A stretch of 41,703 nucleotides of DNA from Curvibacter sp. (lineage in GTDB: Bacteria > Pseudomonadota > Gammaproteobacteria > Burkholderiales > Burkholderiaceae_C). Of this stretch, positions 7,887 to 16,169 are shown piece after piece. Positions within the stretch are counted from its first letter, which is position 1, and every line of letters starts with the position of its first letter. Below the pieces are notes generated by a model. The model searched no databases. It was not told the origin of the DNA and saw only the letters and a program-made list of their open reading frames with translations. Where the stretch lies: positions 1 through 41,703 of the forward strand of contig JAFAMV010000237.1 of assembly GCA_019233055.1 (NCBI GenBank). Direction: 5' to 3'. The position numbers and the translations under genes were made by a program.

Positions 7887-8138
7887 GTGGCCAAACTCGC
7901 GCGCAATGCGGCCGACGAGCTCGCCAAGCTGCTGCGCAGCGTTTTTCTGTGCGACTTCCTGACCAAGTCAGAATTCAGTCGTGAGCTGCGCACCCTCCTC
8001 AACCGAGGGGAGTCCGTGCATCAGTTTCAGCGCGCGATCTACCATCGCCGGCTCGGGCACCAGCGGGGACGTCGCGGCGAGGAACTGCAGGCGGTCTCGG
8101 GTGCCCATGCCCTATTGACCAACCTCGTCTTGGCCTGA
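7887..8138 (+). pseudogene. Tn3-family transposase, C-terminal fragment
   Basis: An 83-residue open stretch has the conserved C-terminal region of Tn3-type DDE transposases. It contains FLCDFLTKSEF, then RELRTLLNRGESVHQ, and ends in a Leu-Leu-Thr-Asn-Leu-Val run. The family usually continues with Ala-Trp-Asn-Thr, but here the frame stops at a TGA right after the Ala, where the IS5 fragment begins on the other strand. The 5' side is also missing: an in-frame TGA lies just upstream of the GTG at 7887. It is a dead remnant of a replicative transposon, which suggests past mobility of the adjacent catabolic genes. Confidence 0.75.
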
Positions 8139-8550
8139 GCAGCGGGCCCTTGGCCGCCAGCGTGGCGTTGACGGTGGCGAGGATCTGCAAGCTCAGGTCG
8201 TGCGCTTCGAGCAGGTGGCGAAATCGAAGAATCGTGCTCTCGTCGGGTAGCTTGACTTCCCCCGCATCAAGACTCACGAACTCGCGGAACAGCGCCATGT
8301 CGTCAAGCGCCTCCTCCATCGCCGGATCCGACAGGTTGAACCACTGCTGCAGGAAGTGGATTCGCAGCATGGACTCGATGGCGAATGGCGGGCGTCTGCC
8401 CTTGGCGCTCGGTGTCGGTGCGTGCGGGGTGATCAACAAGACCAGCTCGGCCCAAGGCACCACCAGATTCATCTCGTCAAGGAACTCGTGCTTGCGCGTG
8501 CGTTTGGTCTTGCGCTCGAATCCACTCTCGCCCAGGCCCATTTGCTTCAT
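8138..8550 (-). pseudogene. IS5-family transposase, N-terminal fragment
   Basis: From the ATG at 8550 about 137 residues match the N-terminal domain (DUF772) of IS5-type transposases, with FLQQWFNLSDPAMEEALDDM, then LPDESTILRFRHLLE and the QILATVN region. Similarity stops just before the Val-Asp-Ala segment that carries the first catalytic Asp. Beyond that point the frame reads through the antisense of the Tn3 fragment. All three catalytic acids are therefore missing and the protein would be inactive. I did not recognise a terminal inverted repeat upstream of the ATG. Confidence 0.82.
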
Positions 8551-8732
8551 GCCGTCACCGTCTCACATCGGCCAGCACGGTCGTGGTTGTGCAGATGGCA
8601 TGGACGTCTCCACCTACACCGCTGTCGAACGCGTAGGCCTATGACCAGATACAGGCAGGGGCCTCGCAGTAACGGCATCAAAGTGCCAAAGTAGAAGTTC
8701 GTCGCAACCACTTGAGAACCGGAGGCCCCACC

Positions 8733-9002
8733 ATGCAATCTTCCCCAGTGCTGCCAGTGATCGGAATGGATATTGCCAAGAGCGTGTTCCAGCTCCACGT
8801 CGTAGACCCCGCGACAGGCGTGGTCGAACGACACAAACTCAGGCGTGATCGGGGGCCTACATTCTTTGCCAATTGTCAGCGGTCGCTCGTCGCGTTGGAG
8901 GCCTGTGGCGGCGCCCACCATTGGGCAAGAACGCTGCAGGCATTGGGGCATGAAGCTCGCAGTCGAAGCCTTCGTATCCAGGTTGCCAAGGCCGGAAACT
9001 GA
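8733..9002 (+). pseudogene. IS110-family transposase, N-terminal fragment
   Basis: The fragment begins with IGMDIAKSVFQLHVV, containing the first catalytic Asp of the DEDD transposase domain, and continues to LVALEACGGAHHWARTLQ, which holds the Glu. Similarity ends near 8960 at the Gly-His-Glu that normally precedes the Lys-rich KGNKTDAHDA region. After it the frame continues with unrelated sequence to a stop at 9002. The remaining two thirds, including the C-terminal serine-containing domain, are absent. The ATG at 8733 is preferred over that at 8712 because it gives the usual short lead before the IGMDIAK motif. Confidence 0.8.
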
Positions 9003-9122
9003 CGTCCGGGCTACCAATCCGATGTCACTGGCGGGTTTTGCCCTGCTGCGTACAGGCTGGTCCGTTGGAATTGAGGCCCTGAGCCTCCCCTGTCTCGTCT
9101 TAAGGCTTCTTCAACTATGAGG

Positions 9123-9160
9123 ACGCGACCCCGAACTAATTCGCTTTCATAACAGACCCC
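9123..9160 (-). repeat. Possible Tn3-type terminal inverted repeat
   Basis: Read on the minus strand this 38-base segment starts GGGGTCTGTTATGAAAGCGA and continues inward with another GGGGTCGCG. Tn3-family ends are about 38 bp and start with GGGG, and the orientation places the element to the left, facing the 3' end of the Tn3 transposase fragment as expected. I could not find a matching second end in the window, so this is a pattern match only. Confidence 0.35.
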
Positions 9161-9658
<498 letters not shown>

Positions 9659-9751
9659 GGAAGCCTTAGATTGTAGCAGGCAAATCGACAGACTCCGGCT
9701 TCAATAGGGCGGCGCATGAAATTTTTGAGCTGAGGCGGTGCTCCAGGGGCC

Positions 9752-10072
9752 TCATCGTGCCGCGTCCACGATCACCAGGGTGCCCCAACTGCCTTCGCCC
9801 ACGGCGTGGGGCACACCGGCCTCGATGGTGCAGAGCTCACCCGCTCCGACGACCAGATCCTCGCCTCGCACCCGCAGCTTCAACTGGCCTTGCAGGACCA
9901 GCAGGGCCTCGGCATAGGGGTGGACTTCTTCTTCGGAGGGGCTCCCATCCATGCGCAGGACTTTGAGTTGGCTGTGGCCAGGGCGGGCCACGACGTCGGA
10001 CCGCCAACTCTGCCCGAGTCCGGCGGCGGGTCGGCAGAGATCGATCGGGGACAGAGGGGTGGGAAGCGTCAA
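9752..10072 (-). CDS. Small cupin-domain protein
   Basis: This single-domain cupin has about 106 residues. The first motif is seen as EEEVHPYAEALLVLQGQLKL and the second as IEAGVPHAV, with the His and Glu positions that usually bind a metal partly kept. Such small cupins are sugar- or metal-binding proteins or isomerase-like enzymes; no specific role can be given. The TTG at 10072 is chosen because GGAGA lies 6 nt upstream. An ATG at 10150 in the same frame would add 26 residues of low-complexity sequence without a good ribosome site. It is divergent from the next gene and starts the backbone to the right of the tRNA. Confidence 0.75.
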   Translation of the reverse strand: MTLPTPLSPIDLCRPAAGLGQSWRSDVVARPGHSQLKVLRMDGSPSEEEVHPYAEALLVLQGQLKLRVRGEDLVVGAGELCTIEAGVPHAVGEGSWGTLVIVDAAR

Positions 10073-10382
10073 GGCAAGTCTCCGTGAAGGGGCATGCCAG
10101 CCAGCATGCCGGTCCGCAGGTGGGCTGTCTTGGACCGGATTGCGCCCCATGCCGCCGGGGCATCTGGTTTTTCATGGGGCCGGGGCGATGCCCTGACCGG
10201 CCGCAGCCATCTTCGATTCCGCCAGCGCACCCGCCATCGGACCGCCCACACGGGGCCTGGTCGCGGGCGGCTCGTGGAAGGTTGTATGAAATTGTAAGAT
10301 GCAGGGTTTGTGCCGCCCGGGCCGCTTGCGTCGGGGCTTCTCCTGTGGACTGCAATTGAATCTGCAAAGAAATCGATACCCC
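10073..10382. other. Divergent intergenic region (310 bases)
   Basis: This is the gap between the cupin and the midcut-like gene. It is GC-rich except for a short AT-richer patch around 10281-10300 that contains TAAGAT (10295-10300), a possible -10 element for the rightward gene, though no good -35 was seen at the right spacing. If the cupin really starts at 10150, part of this stretch is coding. Confidence 0.4.
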
Positions 10383-10907
10383 ATGAATCCCATGACGTCC
10401 CCGCGCAACTTGAAGGTCCTGTTGGCCGGCAGCCTTGCGGCAGGCTCACTTTGGGCGGCCATACCGCAGGCCACGGTCAGTGTGAGTTATTCGTTGGCGG
10501 GTGCGGCGGTGCCGGTACTTGCAAGTCACCACGCCCTGGGCTTGCTGGCTTTGTTCGTCGGCGTGCTGGCGCTGACCCGGTTGAAGGGGCGCAAGGGGCG
10601 GACTTCCTTGCTGGTGCTGGCCGCGCTGGTGTCGGGTCTTGTGGGCCTGAGCAGGGTGGCACCCGCATGGGGGCAGATTCCGCGGGTGCTCACTCTTTCG
10701 TCCGGCAATCCGGCCGTGCTCACTTCGAGCGCCGGTGCCTGGACCGTGACCAATGACCTGAATGTGTCGGCCACGATCACCGGCATCACGGTCAATGTGT
10801 CGCCCGGCCCCAGCACCTGGACGGGGGCCGGCGCCTCTCCATGTTCCGTGGGCCTGGTCCTGGCGCCCGGGGCCAGTTGTTCCATGACGGTGGGCTCTGT
10901 GGGCTGA
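10383..10907 (+). CDS. Midcut-by-XrtH-like membrane protein
   Basis: This 174-residue protein has an N-terminal signal-like segment (about 10-40). An internal tripartite sorting-like motif follows: VPVL at 43-46, a hydrophobic helix at about 51-65 and a basic cluster RLKGRKGR at 66-73. After a second hydrophobic segment (75-90) comes a soluble C-terminal domain with two cysteines (154 and 166) and the phrase LVLAPGASC. This is the layout of the 'midcut-by-XrtH' family, which carries an IPTL-CTERM-like cleavage region in mid-protein and is predicted to be cut by exosortase H. The usual aromatic residue after the PxL motif is replaced by His. No exosortase gene lies in the window. The ATG at 10383 starts the signal segment; an upstream start adds unrelated residues. 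Confidence 0.7.
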   Translation: MNPMTSPRNLKVLLAGSLAAGSLWAAIPQATVSVSYSLAGAAVPVLASHHALGLLALFVGVLALTRLKGRKGRTSLLVLAALVSGLVGLSRVAPAWGQIPRVLTLSSGNPAVLTSSAGAWTVTNDLNVSATITGITVNVSPGPSTWTGAGASPCSVGLVLAPGASCSMTVGSVG

Positions 10908-10920
10908 GATTTCTCGCGCC

Positions 10921-11634
10921 ATGTCCGTGCCAGGGCGTCCGGGCGCCGGCTTGGCCAACTCCCCCTGGGAGGGGGCCAAGTGGATGGCGGTGGCCTGCAT
11001 GGCGCTCAATCATGTCGGGCTGATGTGGGCCTCGCCCTGGCAGGACTGTGCATTCCTGGCAGGGCGGGTCAGCCTGCCGGTGTTTTCGTTGCTCGTGGTG
11101 TACCACCTGCGTCATGAGACCGAGGCGAAGGCATCACGCTACCTGCTGCGCCTGCTGATTTGGGCCCTGGTGGCCCAACCCATCTACGCGATGCTGTTCT
11201 CCTTCGGCGCCTGGGGGCGACTCAATGCATTGGCCACCTTGGCCAGCGGGGTCTGCCTGATCTATCTTGCGGATCGCCTGGGGCCTGTCGCGGCGGCCAT
11301 GGGCGCCTGGCTGGTCTATGAGCAGGGGGGCTGGCTGGAGGGCGGCGCCTGGATGCCGCTGGGGCAATTGGTGGCCTGGTATGCCCTGAGGTACAGCGCA
11401 CAGGCATGGCCGCTGTGCGTGTGGTGGATCGCGGTGCTGGCTTTCGGCATGAACTGGCAGGCCATGGACGGGGTGACACCCATGGCCTGGGCGGCCGTGG
11501 TGCTGACGCCCCTGGCGATGGGGGTCTCGCCGGGCATTTCCGGTCGGCTTCCAAGGCTGCCGGGGTGGTTGTTCTATGCCTTCTATCCCTGCCATCTGGC
11601 CGTCATCCTGTGGCTGAAGGGCCTGTGGGTCTGA
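10921..11634 (+). CDS. TraX-like integral membrane protein
   Basis: This 237-residue protein has about seven hydrophobic segments and matches the TraX family. It has a KWMAVACMALNHVGL opening segment, an arginine-containing second segment (GRVSLPVFSLLV), a YLLRLLIWALVAQPIY segment and a C-terminal YAFYPCHLAVILWL. In F plasmids TraX N-acetylates pilin; chromosomal members are common in Burkholderiales and their substrates are mostly unknown. It begins 13 bases after the midcut gene and is probably co-transcribed with it. It could modify a secreted protein or surface polymer, but that is inference. No Shine-Dalgarno sequence is evident before the ATG. Confidence 0.85.
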   Translation: MSVPGRPGAGLANSPWEGAKWMAVACMALNHVGLMWASPWQDCAFLAGRVSLPVFSLLVVYHLRHETEAKASRYLLRLLIWALVAQPIYAMLFSFGAWGRLNALATLASGVCLIYLADRLGPVAAAMGAWLVYEQGGWLEGGAWMPLGQLVAWYALRYSAQAWPLCVWWIAVLAFGMNWQAMDGVTPMAWAAVVLTPLAMGVSPGISGRLPRLPGWLFYAFYPCHLAVILWLKGLWV

Positions 11635-11824
11635 GGCGGAGGAAGAGGGCGCATCCGTCTGCATGGCAGAGTCGGTCGATGGCTTCGGCCCGGCGGGCGC
11701 CGGGGATCTGCATGCCAGCTTCTATTGCTTACGAACTGTTGCAGTTTTCCGGGGCCGCGCCGTTTCCTGGGCCCGGGGCACCGGGTAGGCTCTGCCGCCT
11801 GTCACACCTCACGGTTCCCGTTCC

Positions 11825-12271
11825 ATGACCCCTGAAGAAACCAACGTCGCGGCCTTTCTCAAATTGATCCGCTTTGCCGAGCACCGCACCGACAGCGACG
11901 AGGTGTATTTCCTGCTCTATGGCGGGCGTCAGACTTTCACCGACACGAGTCAGCATCCCAACCGGGCGATCACGGCCTGGGGGCATACCTCGACGGCTGC
12001 CGGGGCCTACCAGATCCTGTACCCGACCTGGAAGGAGGCGAAGGACAAAGGGGTGGTGAGTGATTTCAGCAAGGCCTCGCAAGACAAGCTGGCACGGGCC
12101 AAGCTGCAGAGCCGTGGCGCCTTGTCGGCGATCCAGAAGGGCGATATCGAGCGTGCGATTCCGTTTCTCCGCAGCGAGTGGACCTCGCTGCCGGGGGCGA
12201 AACAATCGAAGATGACGATGGCGCAGGCGCGCGTTTTCTTCGATCAGTATGTGGCGGCGTTGAACCAATGA
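11825..12271 (+). CDS. GH104 (phage lambda R-type) lysozyme domain protein
   Basis: This is a 148-residue single-domain protein. It follows the lambda endolysin R pattern: FLKLIRFAEHRT with Glu19 at the catalytic position, YGG then a Thr-Asp segment and a His-Pro, AAGAYQILYPTW, DFSKASQDKLA, RGALSAIQKGDI and W-x-SLPG near the end. Such transglycosylases cut the MurNAc-GlcNAc bond of peptidoglycan. There is no signal peptide, so it needs a holin, a secretion system or lysis to reach its target. No holin, spanin or other phage gene is nearby. Its stop overlaps the ATG of a secreted protein gene (ATGA), suggesting a functional pair. A clear ribosome site before the ATG was not seen. Confidence 0.88.
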   Translation: MTPEETNVAAFLKLIRFAEHRTDSDEVYFLLYGGRQTFTDTSQHPNRAITAWGHTSTAAGAYQILYPTWKEAKDKGVVSDFSKASQDKLARAKLQSRGALSAIQKGDIERAIPFLRSEWTSLPGAKQSKMTMAQARVFFDQYVAALNQ

Positions 12272-12846
12272 TGACATCCAGGCTTTGGACAGGAATGGGC
12301 GGCTCTGCGGCGCTGGCCTGCTGTTTCTGGGCGCTGTGCCTTGCGGCAGAGGCCCAGCCGTCCCCGCCCACAACCACCGTGGTGGAACAACATGGGCAAT
12401 TGGCCTGTGGCACCGCCCGTTTTGAGGCGGTCACCCAGTACCTCGAGGTGCCCGACCATGATCGGCAGGTGCAGGCTCAGCGCCTGTCGCTGATCGGTGA
12501 GGCGCCTGGTTCGTCGCATTCCTTGCCGCATGAGGGCAGGCTGTTGCGCCAGCCCTTCCTGAGGCAGACCCCGGTGCTCGATGCCTGGGTCAGTGGCTGG
12601 GCCTGTGTGGCCTCGGCCGACGGCCGACACCAATATCTTTACTTGATGTATGTCTGTGCCGAAAGCCCGCTGCGACCGGCGTGCGTCGGCGACACGCGCG
12701 AATGGGTTCGCCTGCTGGACACAAGGGGCCGGCCGCTGAACGGCGGCTTTCCCCATGCAGGCCCGCGCACGCCGGCCTTGATGAAGCGGCTCGGGTTGGG
12801 CCGCCATCTGCAGGAGGGCGTGACCTTGAAAGACATCGCAGACTAG
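12268..12846 (+). CDS. Secreted protein of unknown family, coupled to the lysozyme gene
   Basis: This 192-residue protein has an N-terminal signal peptide (MMTSRLWTG, then a hydrophobic run to ALCLAAEAQ, likely cut after AEA near residue 30). The mature part of about 160 residues contains four cysteines (in LACGTARF, WACVAS and the YVCAESPLRPAC stretch), which suggests two disulfides in the periplasm. I do not recognise the family. The gene starts inside the stop of the lysozyme gene (ATGA; the ATG at 12271 is an alternative), so the two are translated together. A periplasmic partner coupled to a peptidoglycan-cutting enzyme would fit an inhibitor or immunity protein, but no lysozyme-inhibitor motif was identified. 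Confidence 0.8.
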   Translation: MMTSRLWTGMGGSAALACCFWALCLAAEAQPSPPTTTVVEQHGQLACGTARFEAVTQYLEVPDHDRQVQAQRLSLIGEAPGSSHSLPHEGRLLRQPFLRQTPVLDAWVSGWACVASADGRHQYLYLMYVCAESPLRPACVGDTREWVRLLDTRGRPLNGGFPHAGPRTPALMKRLGLGRHLQEGVTLKDIAD

Positions 12847-12935
12847 GGCCTGTCGCCCAGGCCCGGTCCCGCAGCCGGGCCATCGGGATCGATCTGCATA
12901 GCGCCTGGATGCCCTTGTGGCGTGAGGGCGCCCAC

Positions 12936-15494
12936 TCAGCGCCGGCCATGGGCGCGCGCGCAGCGCAGCCGCCCCAGGGCTGACAGGCCCAAGAGCAGCG
13001 AAAGGGCCAGGGCGCCGGCATTCGACAGGCTGGGAATGCCCGTGGTGGCGTCAGGCCCGATGGCGGGGCCGCCCGGGTCGGTGATGGTGCCGTCGGCGAT
13101 GCCGTCGTCATCGCCGCTTGCGCCGTCCACCAGGGGCAGGGTGATGGTGTTGCCGGAGACGATCGCGCCGGTGAAGACATACCAGTGCGGGGTGTCGGCG
13201 GCACTCTGCTTGCCATATTTCCAGTATTGGGTGTTGGCGGGCAGCGCCTGCGGATAGCTCAGGGTCACCGTGGCACCTGCTCCAGGGTTGAGGTTGGTGA
13301 TCGCCAGGTCGGTCAGGCCATAGGGGAACTGGAGGCTGGCCGGAGGCGGGGTGCCGGGTGAGCCCTGGGCCCCGGTGATGGGAATCGATTGCATGCGCAA
13401 CAAGGTGGCGTTGTTGCCGCCGCCGCTGAAGCTCAGGGTGACCGTCCCGCCGGAGCCCGAGGCCGTGCTGGCGTTGCGCCGGGTGACGGGCAGTGTCAGT
13501 GGGGTGTCCGGGGCGGGGTTGTAGGCGCTGTTGCCGCCCTGGCTGGCCATCAGGTTGCAGCTGCCCGCTGCGAGGCCCGTCACGGTGTGGCCGGTGACGC
13601 TGCAGATGGAGGGGGTCTGGCTGCCGAGGCTCACAGTCAGGCCTGAGGTGGCCGTCGCGCTGATGAATGCCGAGCCGCCCACCGGCAGCGGGGGCGCGCT
13701 GCCGAAGATGATGGTCTGGCTTTGTGGCGGCGGGCTGACGGTCAGGGTGAACGATGCGTTGGACGAATAGGACAGGGCGTCCTGCACGGTCACGGTGTAG
13801 GTCGCAGCACTGGCGGCGATGCTGGGCGTGCCCGACACCGAGCCCGTGCCGGCATCGAAGGACAGTCCGGCCGGCAGGGGTGGCGCGACGGAGAAGCTCA
13901 GCGGAGCCGTCCCTCCGCTCGCACTGATCGGGACGAGGGCGGACAGGGGCTGTCCGACCTGCAGGTTCAGCGCCGCGTTCGTGACGCTGGCGACCGGCAG
14001 CGGTACGAAGTTCGCCGCCACGTTCAGTGGAGCCCCCAGCATCGAGATCAGGCAGCCTCCCTGCCCCTGGCAGGCGCCGCTCCAGCCGGCGAAATAGTTG
14101 CCGCTGTCAGCTTGGGCGCTCAGGCTGATCTGGCCGCCATTGTTCAGTTGGGTGCTGGTGCTGCTGCAGGCCGAGGGGCAGTCCAGCCCGGAGGGGGCGC
14201 TGCTCACCGCACCGGTGCCGGTCCCGGGCTTGGTCAGGGAGACGGCATAGCCCAGGGCCGGATCCAGCACCTGGACCGGCACAGCCGGGCCCTGCAGCCA
14301 GGGGGTGCTTCCCGAGGAGATCGAGTAGATGGGGCCGATCAGGGTGCTTGTGTTGGCGGCAGCCCCGGGGTTGACCTGCACGGTCATCTGCCATTGGCCG
14401 CTGCCTCCCGCTGGAAGCATGGCCAAAGAGCAGACGATCTGGCCGGCCTGGCCCCGACCAGGGCCGGTGCAAGAAGTGGCACCTGGCGGCGGCGTGAATG
14501 ACTGGAGCACCGTGTTCGGCGGGGTCTGGGCCGTCATCTGGACGTTCGTCACCCGTTGGCTGGCGGTATTGCGGTACTGCATCGTGTAGCTCAGCGTCGA
14601 GCCTGCCACGACGCTGGCGGGGGCGCTGGCCTGCAGCATCAGTCCGGGCGGGAAGAACGAACCGACACCGGTGACATACACGTGTCCTTCATGCCCGCCA
14701 GGGGCGCAGCCGGCGGCCACGATGGTGAGCTGCACCTGGTCGCCGATCTGCAGGTTGGCGGCTCCCGGTGCGATGTCGAAGGTTTGCCAGTTCGTCGAGA
14801 CGTATTGCCGGTTGCCTGAGAGGTTGACCGTCATCCAGGGGATCCCGGCTTGATTGGCTGCCGCGAAATAGCCGAAAAACTGGGTGCTCCGGGTCAGGTT
14901 CGTCAGCGCGACGAACACATAGGGCTGCTGGGCGAGCGTATGCGAGACCGTGTTCTCCAGGACGGGGGCCACGGCCAGGCGGACGTGGACGAGGCCGTCC
15001 GTGGGGTCGACGTCGGCGCTGCCCATGGTGGCGACCTGGGACAGCTTGTTGACGCTGTGGTTGATGCCGCCCAGATTGAGCACGACGGCCTGCCCAGCCC
15101 AGGGCAGGGCGCCCAGGGCGGGCGCCTGCGGATCCTGGATCGGACCGGCCACCACCTGGGTCGTTCCCGCCGGCGGGCTGCCCGTGGAGCCGGGGGGGCT
15201 GAGATTGAGCGCAGCCTCGGTCATGGGCGTGGTGATGGTGGCACCCGTCTGATTCAGATAGGTGCTCAGCGTCCAGGGCGCGGGAGGCGGGGAGCCCGGG
15301 GTGTCATTGGTGAAGCTGCCGTCGAGCCAGGCCGCCTGGCTGCACAGGGGGACCAGCAGCAGCCAGGTCAGCAGTCCGCCCAGCAGGCGGCCCAGGTTGC
15401 GGAGAAGGCGGATGGAGGCATCGGCAGTGCATGGGCGAAGGACGAGGCCCGGATGTCGGAGGCGGAGGTCGCGCGAGGCGTGGCTGGGGTGCAT
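12936..15494 (-). CDS. Large IPTL-CTERM-type surface protein with Ig-like and InlB-type repeats
   Basis: This is an 852-residue secreted protein. A long N-region with a hydrophobic helix (about 31-54, LLTWLLLVPLCSQA) acts as signal peptide. Further on are a DUF11-like repeat (around 290-370), a divergent InlB B-repeat with paired cysteines (around 430-500, ending in GWSGACQGQGG), a putative Ig domain of the He_PIG type (around 510-590) and a choice-of-anchor-U-like segment (around 690-810, with a DGASGDDDGIADG stretch). The last 34 residues form a sorting signal: IPSL, a hydrophobic helix ALALSLLLGLSAL and an Arg-rich tail. This fits exosortase-H processing and surface display or anchoring. 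The PEP-like motif reads IPSLSNAG rather than the usual IPTLSEWG. Domain limits are approximate. Confidence 0.85.
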   Translation of the reverse strand: MHPSHASRDLRLRHPGLVLRPCTADASIRLLRNLGRLLGGLLTWLLLVPLCSQAAWLDGSFTNDTPGSPPPAPWTLSTYLNQTGATITTPMTEAALNLSPPGSTGSPPAGTTQVVAGPIQDPQAPALGALPWAGQAVVLNLGGINHSVNKLSQVATMGSADVDPTDGLVHVRLAVAPVLENTVSHTLAQQPYVFVALTNLTRSTQFFGYFAAANQAGIPWMTVNLSGNRQYVSTNWQTFDIAPGAANLQIGDQVQLTIVAAGCAPGGHEGHVYVTGVGSFFPPGLMLQASAPASVVAGSTLSYTMQYRNTASQRVTNVQMTAQTPPNTVLQSFTPPPGATSCTGPGRGQAGQIVCSLAMLPAGGSGQWQMTVQVNPGAAANTSTLIGPIYSISSGSTPWLQGPAVPVQVLDPALGYAVSLTKPGTGTGAVSSAPSGLDCPSACSSTSTQLNNGGQISLSAQADSGNYFAGWSGACQGQGGCLISMLGAPLNVAANFVPLPVASVTNAALNLQVGQPLSALVPISASGGTAPLSFSVAPPLPAGLSFDAGTGSVSGTPSIAASAATYTVTVQDALSYSSNASFTLTVSPPPQSQTIIFGSAPPLPVGGSAFISATATSGLTVSLGSQTPSICSVTGHTVTGLAAGSCNLMASQGGNSAYNPAPDTPLTLPVTRRNASTASGSGGTVTLSFSGGGNNATLLRMQSIPITGAQGSPGTPPPASLQFPYGLTDLAITNLNPGAGATVTLSYPQALPANTQYWKYGKQSAADTPHWYVFTGAIVSGNTITLPLVDGASGDDDGIADGTITDPGGPAIGPDATTGIPSLSNAGALALSLLLGLSALGRLRCARAHGRR

Positions 15495-15816
15495 GGGGCA
15501 GCGGAAGCAGGGAAGGGGGGCGGAAGAACCTGGGCGCGCGGCCCGCCGCGAGGCGGCAGGACAGCGGCATTCTTCGTGTATACCGCGCGACCGTTAGAGA
15601 GGCGTTAGCCGGCTGCATGCGCAATGGCCTTGACCTCTGTCTTTGTTTTGGATAGTCGATCTGCGATGGGCGGCAATGCTATGCTGCGCCGCTTCAGCCC
15701 GGGACCTGGACCGTCAGTGTTCCGACCCTGTCCCCTGCTTGGGGGCCTGCCGGCCCGCTTCGGACGGGGACGGGCTCCCGGCTTCGCGGCCCACCGCCAT
15801 TTCCATCACCCTTGCC
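15495..15816. other. Divergent intergenic region (322 bases)
   Basis: This gap lies between the surface protein gene (leftward) and the DUF486 gene (rightward). It should hold both promoters. A TTGACC at 15630-15635 is the best -35-like element for the rightward gene, but the matching -10 is poor. No RNA gene or clear repeat was seen. Open frames here are GC-driven and not convincing. Confidence 0.4.
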
Positions 15817-16167
15817 ATGCCAACCCTGCTGCTGCTTGTCGTCTCCAACATCTTCATGACCTTCGCCTGGTACGGGCACCTGAAATACGGGCACGACTGG
15901 CCGCTGTGGAAGGCCATCGGGGTTTCCTGGGGCATCGCCCTGCTGGAGTATTGCCTGGCGGTACCCGCCAATCGCCTGGGTTTCGGTCTGTTCAGCGGCT
16001 TCCAGCTGAAGATCCTCCAGGAGGTCGTCACCCTGTCGGTCTTCATCGTGTTTGCGGTGCTGTTCCTGAAAGAGCGCATCTCCTGGAACTACCTGCTGTC
16101 CTTCGCGTGCCTGGGTGCCGCCGCGTTCTTCGCCTTCGCCTTCAAGAGCCCCGGGGCCTCGTCCTGA
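15817..16167 (+). CDS. DUF486 (DMT-superfamily-like) small membrane protein
   Basis: This 116-residue protein has four hydrophobic helices and matches the DUF486 family: an opening LLLLVVSNIFMTFAWYGHLK, a WGIALLEYCLAVPANRLG segment and a Lys-Glu-Arg loop before the last helix. Members resemble half of a drug/metabolite transporter and are widespread in Proteobacteria without a proven function. The ATG at 15817 is chosen because the family starts exactly at the first helix; the frame is open upstream but encodes unrelated sequence. It converges with the GGDEF-EAL gene, whose stop is 21 bases away. Confidence 0.9.
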   Translation: MPTLLLLVVSNIFMTFAWYGHLKYGHDWPLWKAIGVSWGIALLEYCLAVPANRLGFGLFSGFQLKILQEVVTLSVFIVFAVLFLKERISWNYLLSFACLGAAAFFAFAFKSPGASS

Positions 16168-16169
16168 AC

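Larger units (their letters stand above)
7860..9160. mobile_element. Composite of degraded transposable elements
   Basis: This stretch contains fragments of three transposase families in mixed orientation: Tn3-family C-terminus (plus strand), IS5 N-terminus (minus strand) and IS110 N-terminus (plus strand). It is closed on the right by a sequence that looks like a Tn3-type terminal repeat. None is complete, so the elements cannot move by themselves. The Tn3 fragment reads toward the putative terminal repeat at 9123-9160, which is the usual orientation in that family, and the other two could have landed inside it. The outer limits given are approximate. Confidence 0.6.

Noticed and set aside
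9731..9754. TGAGGC/GCCTCA dyad at the end of the cupin gene as a terminator
   Set aside because: The stem has a long 12-base loop, overlaps the stop codon, and is followed by A-rich rather than T-rich sequence on the coding strand.
11825..12846. Prophage lysis cassette
   Set aside because: Only the lysozyme looks phage-derived. The second protein is not a spanin (no membrane anchor plus coiled coil), and there is no holin or structural phage gene in the neighbourhood.
15430..15655. Overlapping open frames in the divergent gap near the surface-protein start
   Set aside because: Arg/Gly-rich frames over GC-rich sequence with no motifs; the surface protein frame explains the coding part.
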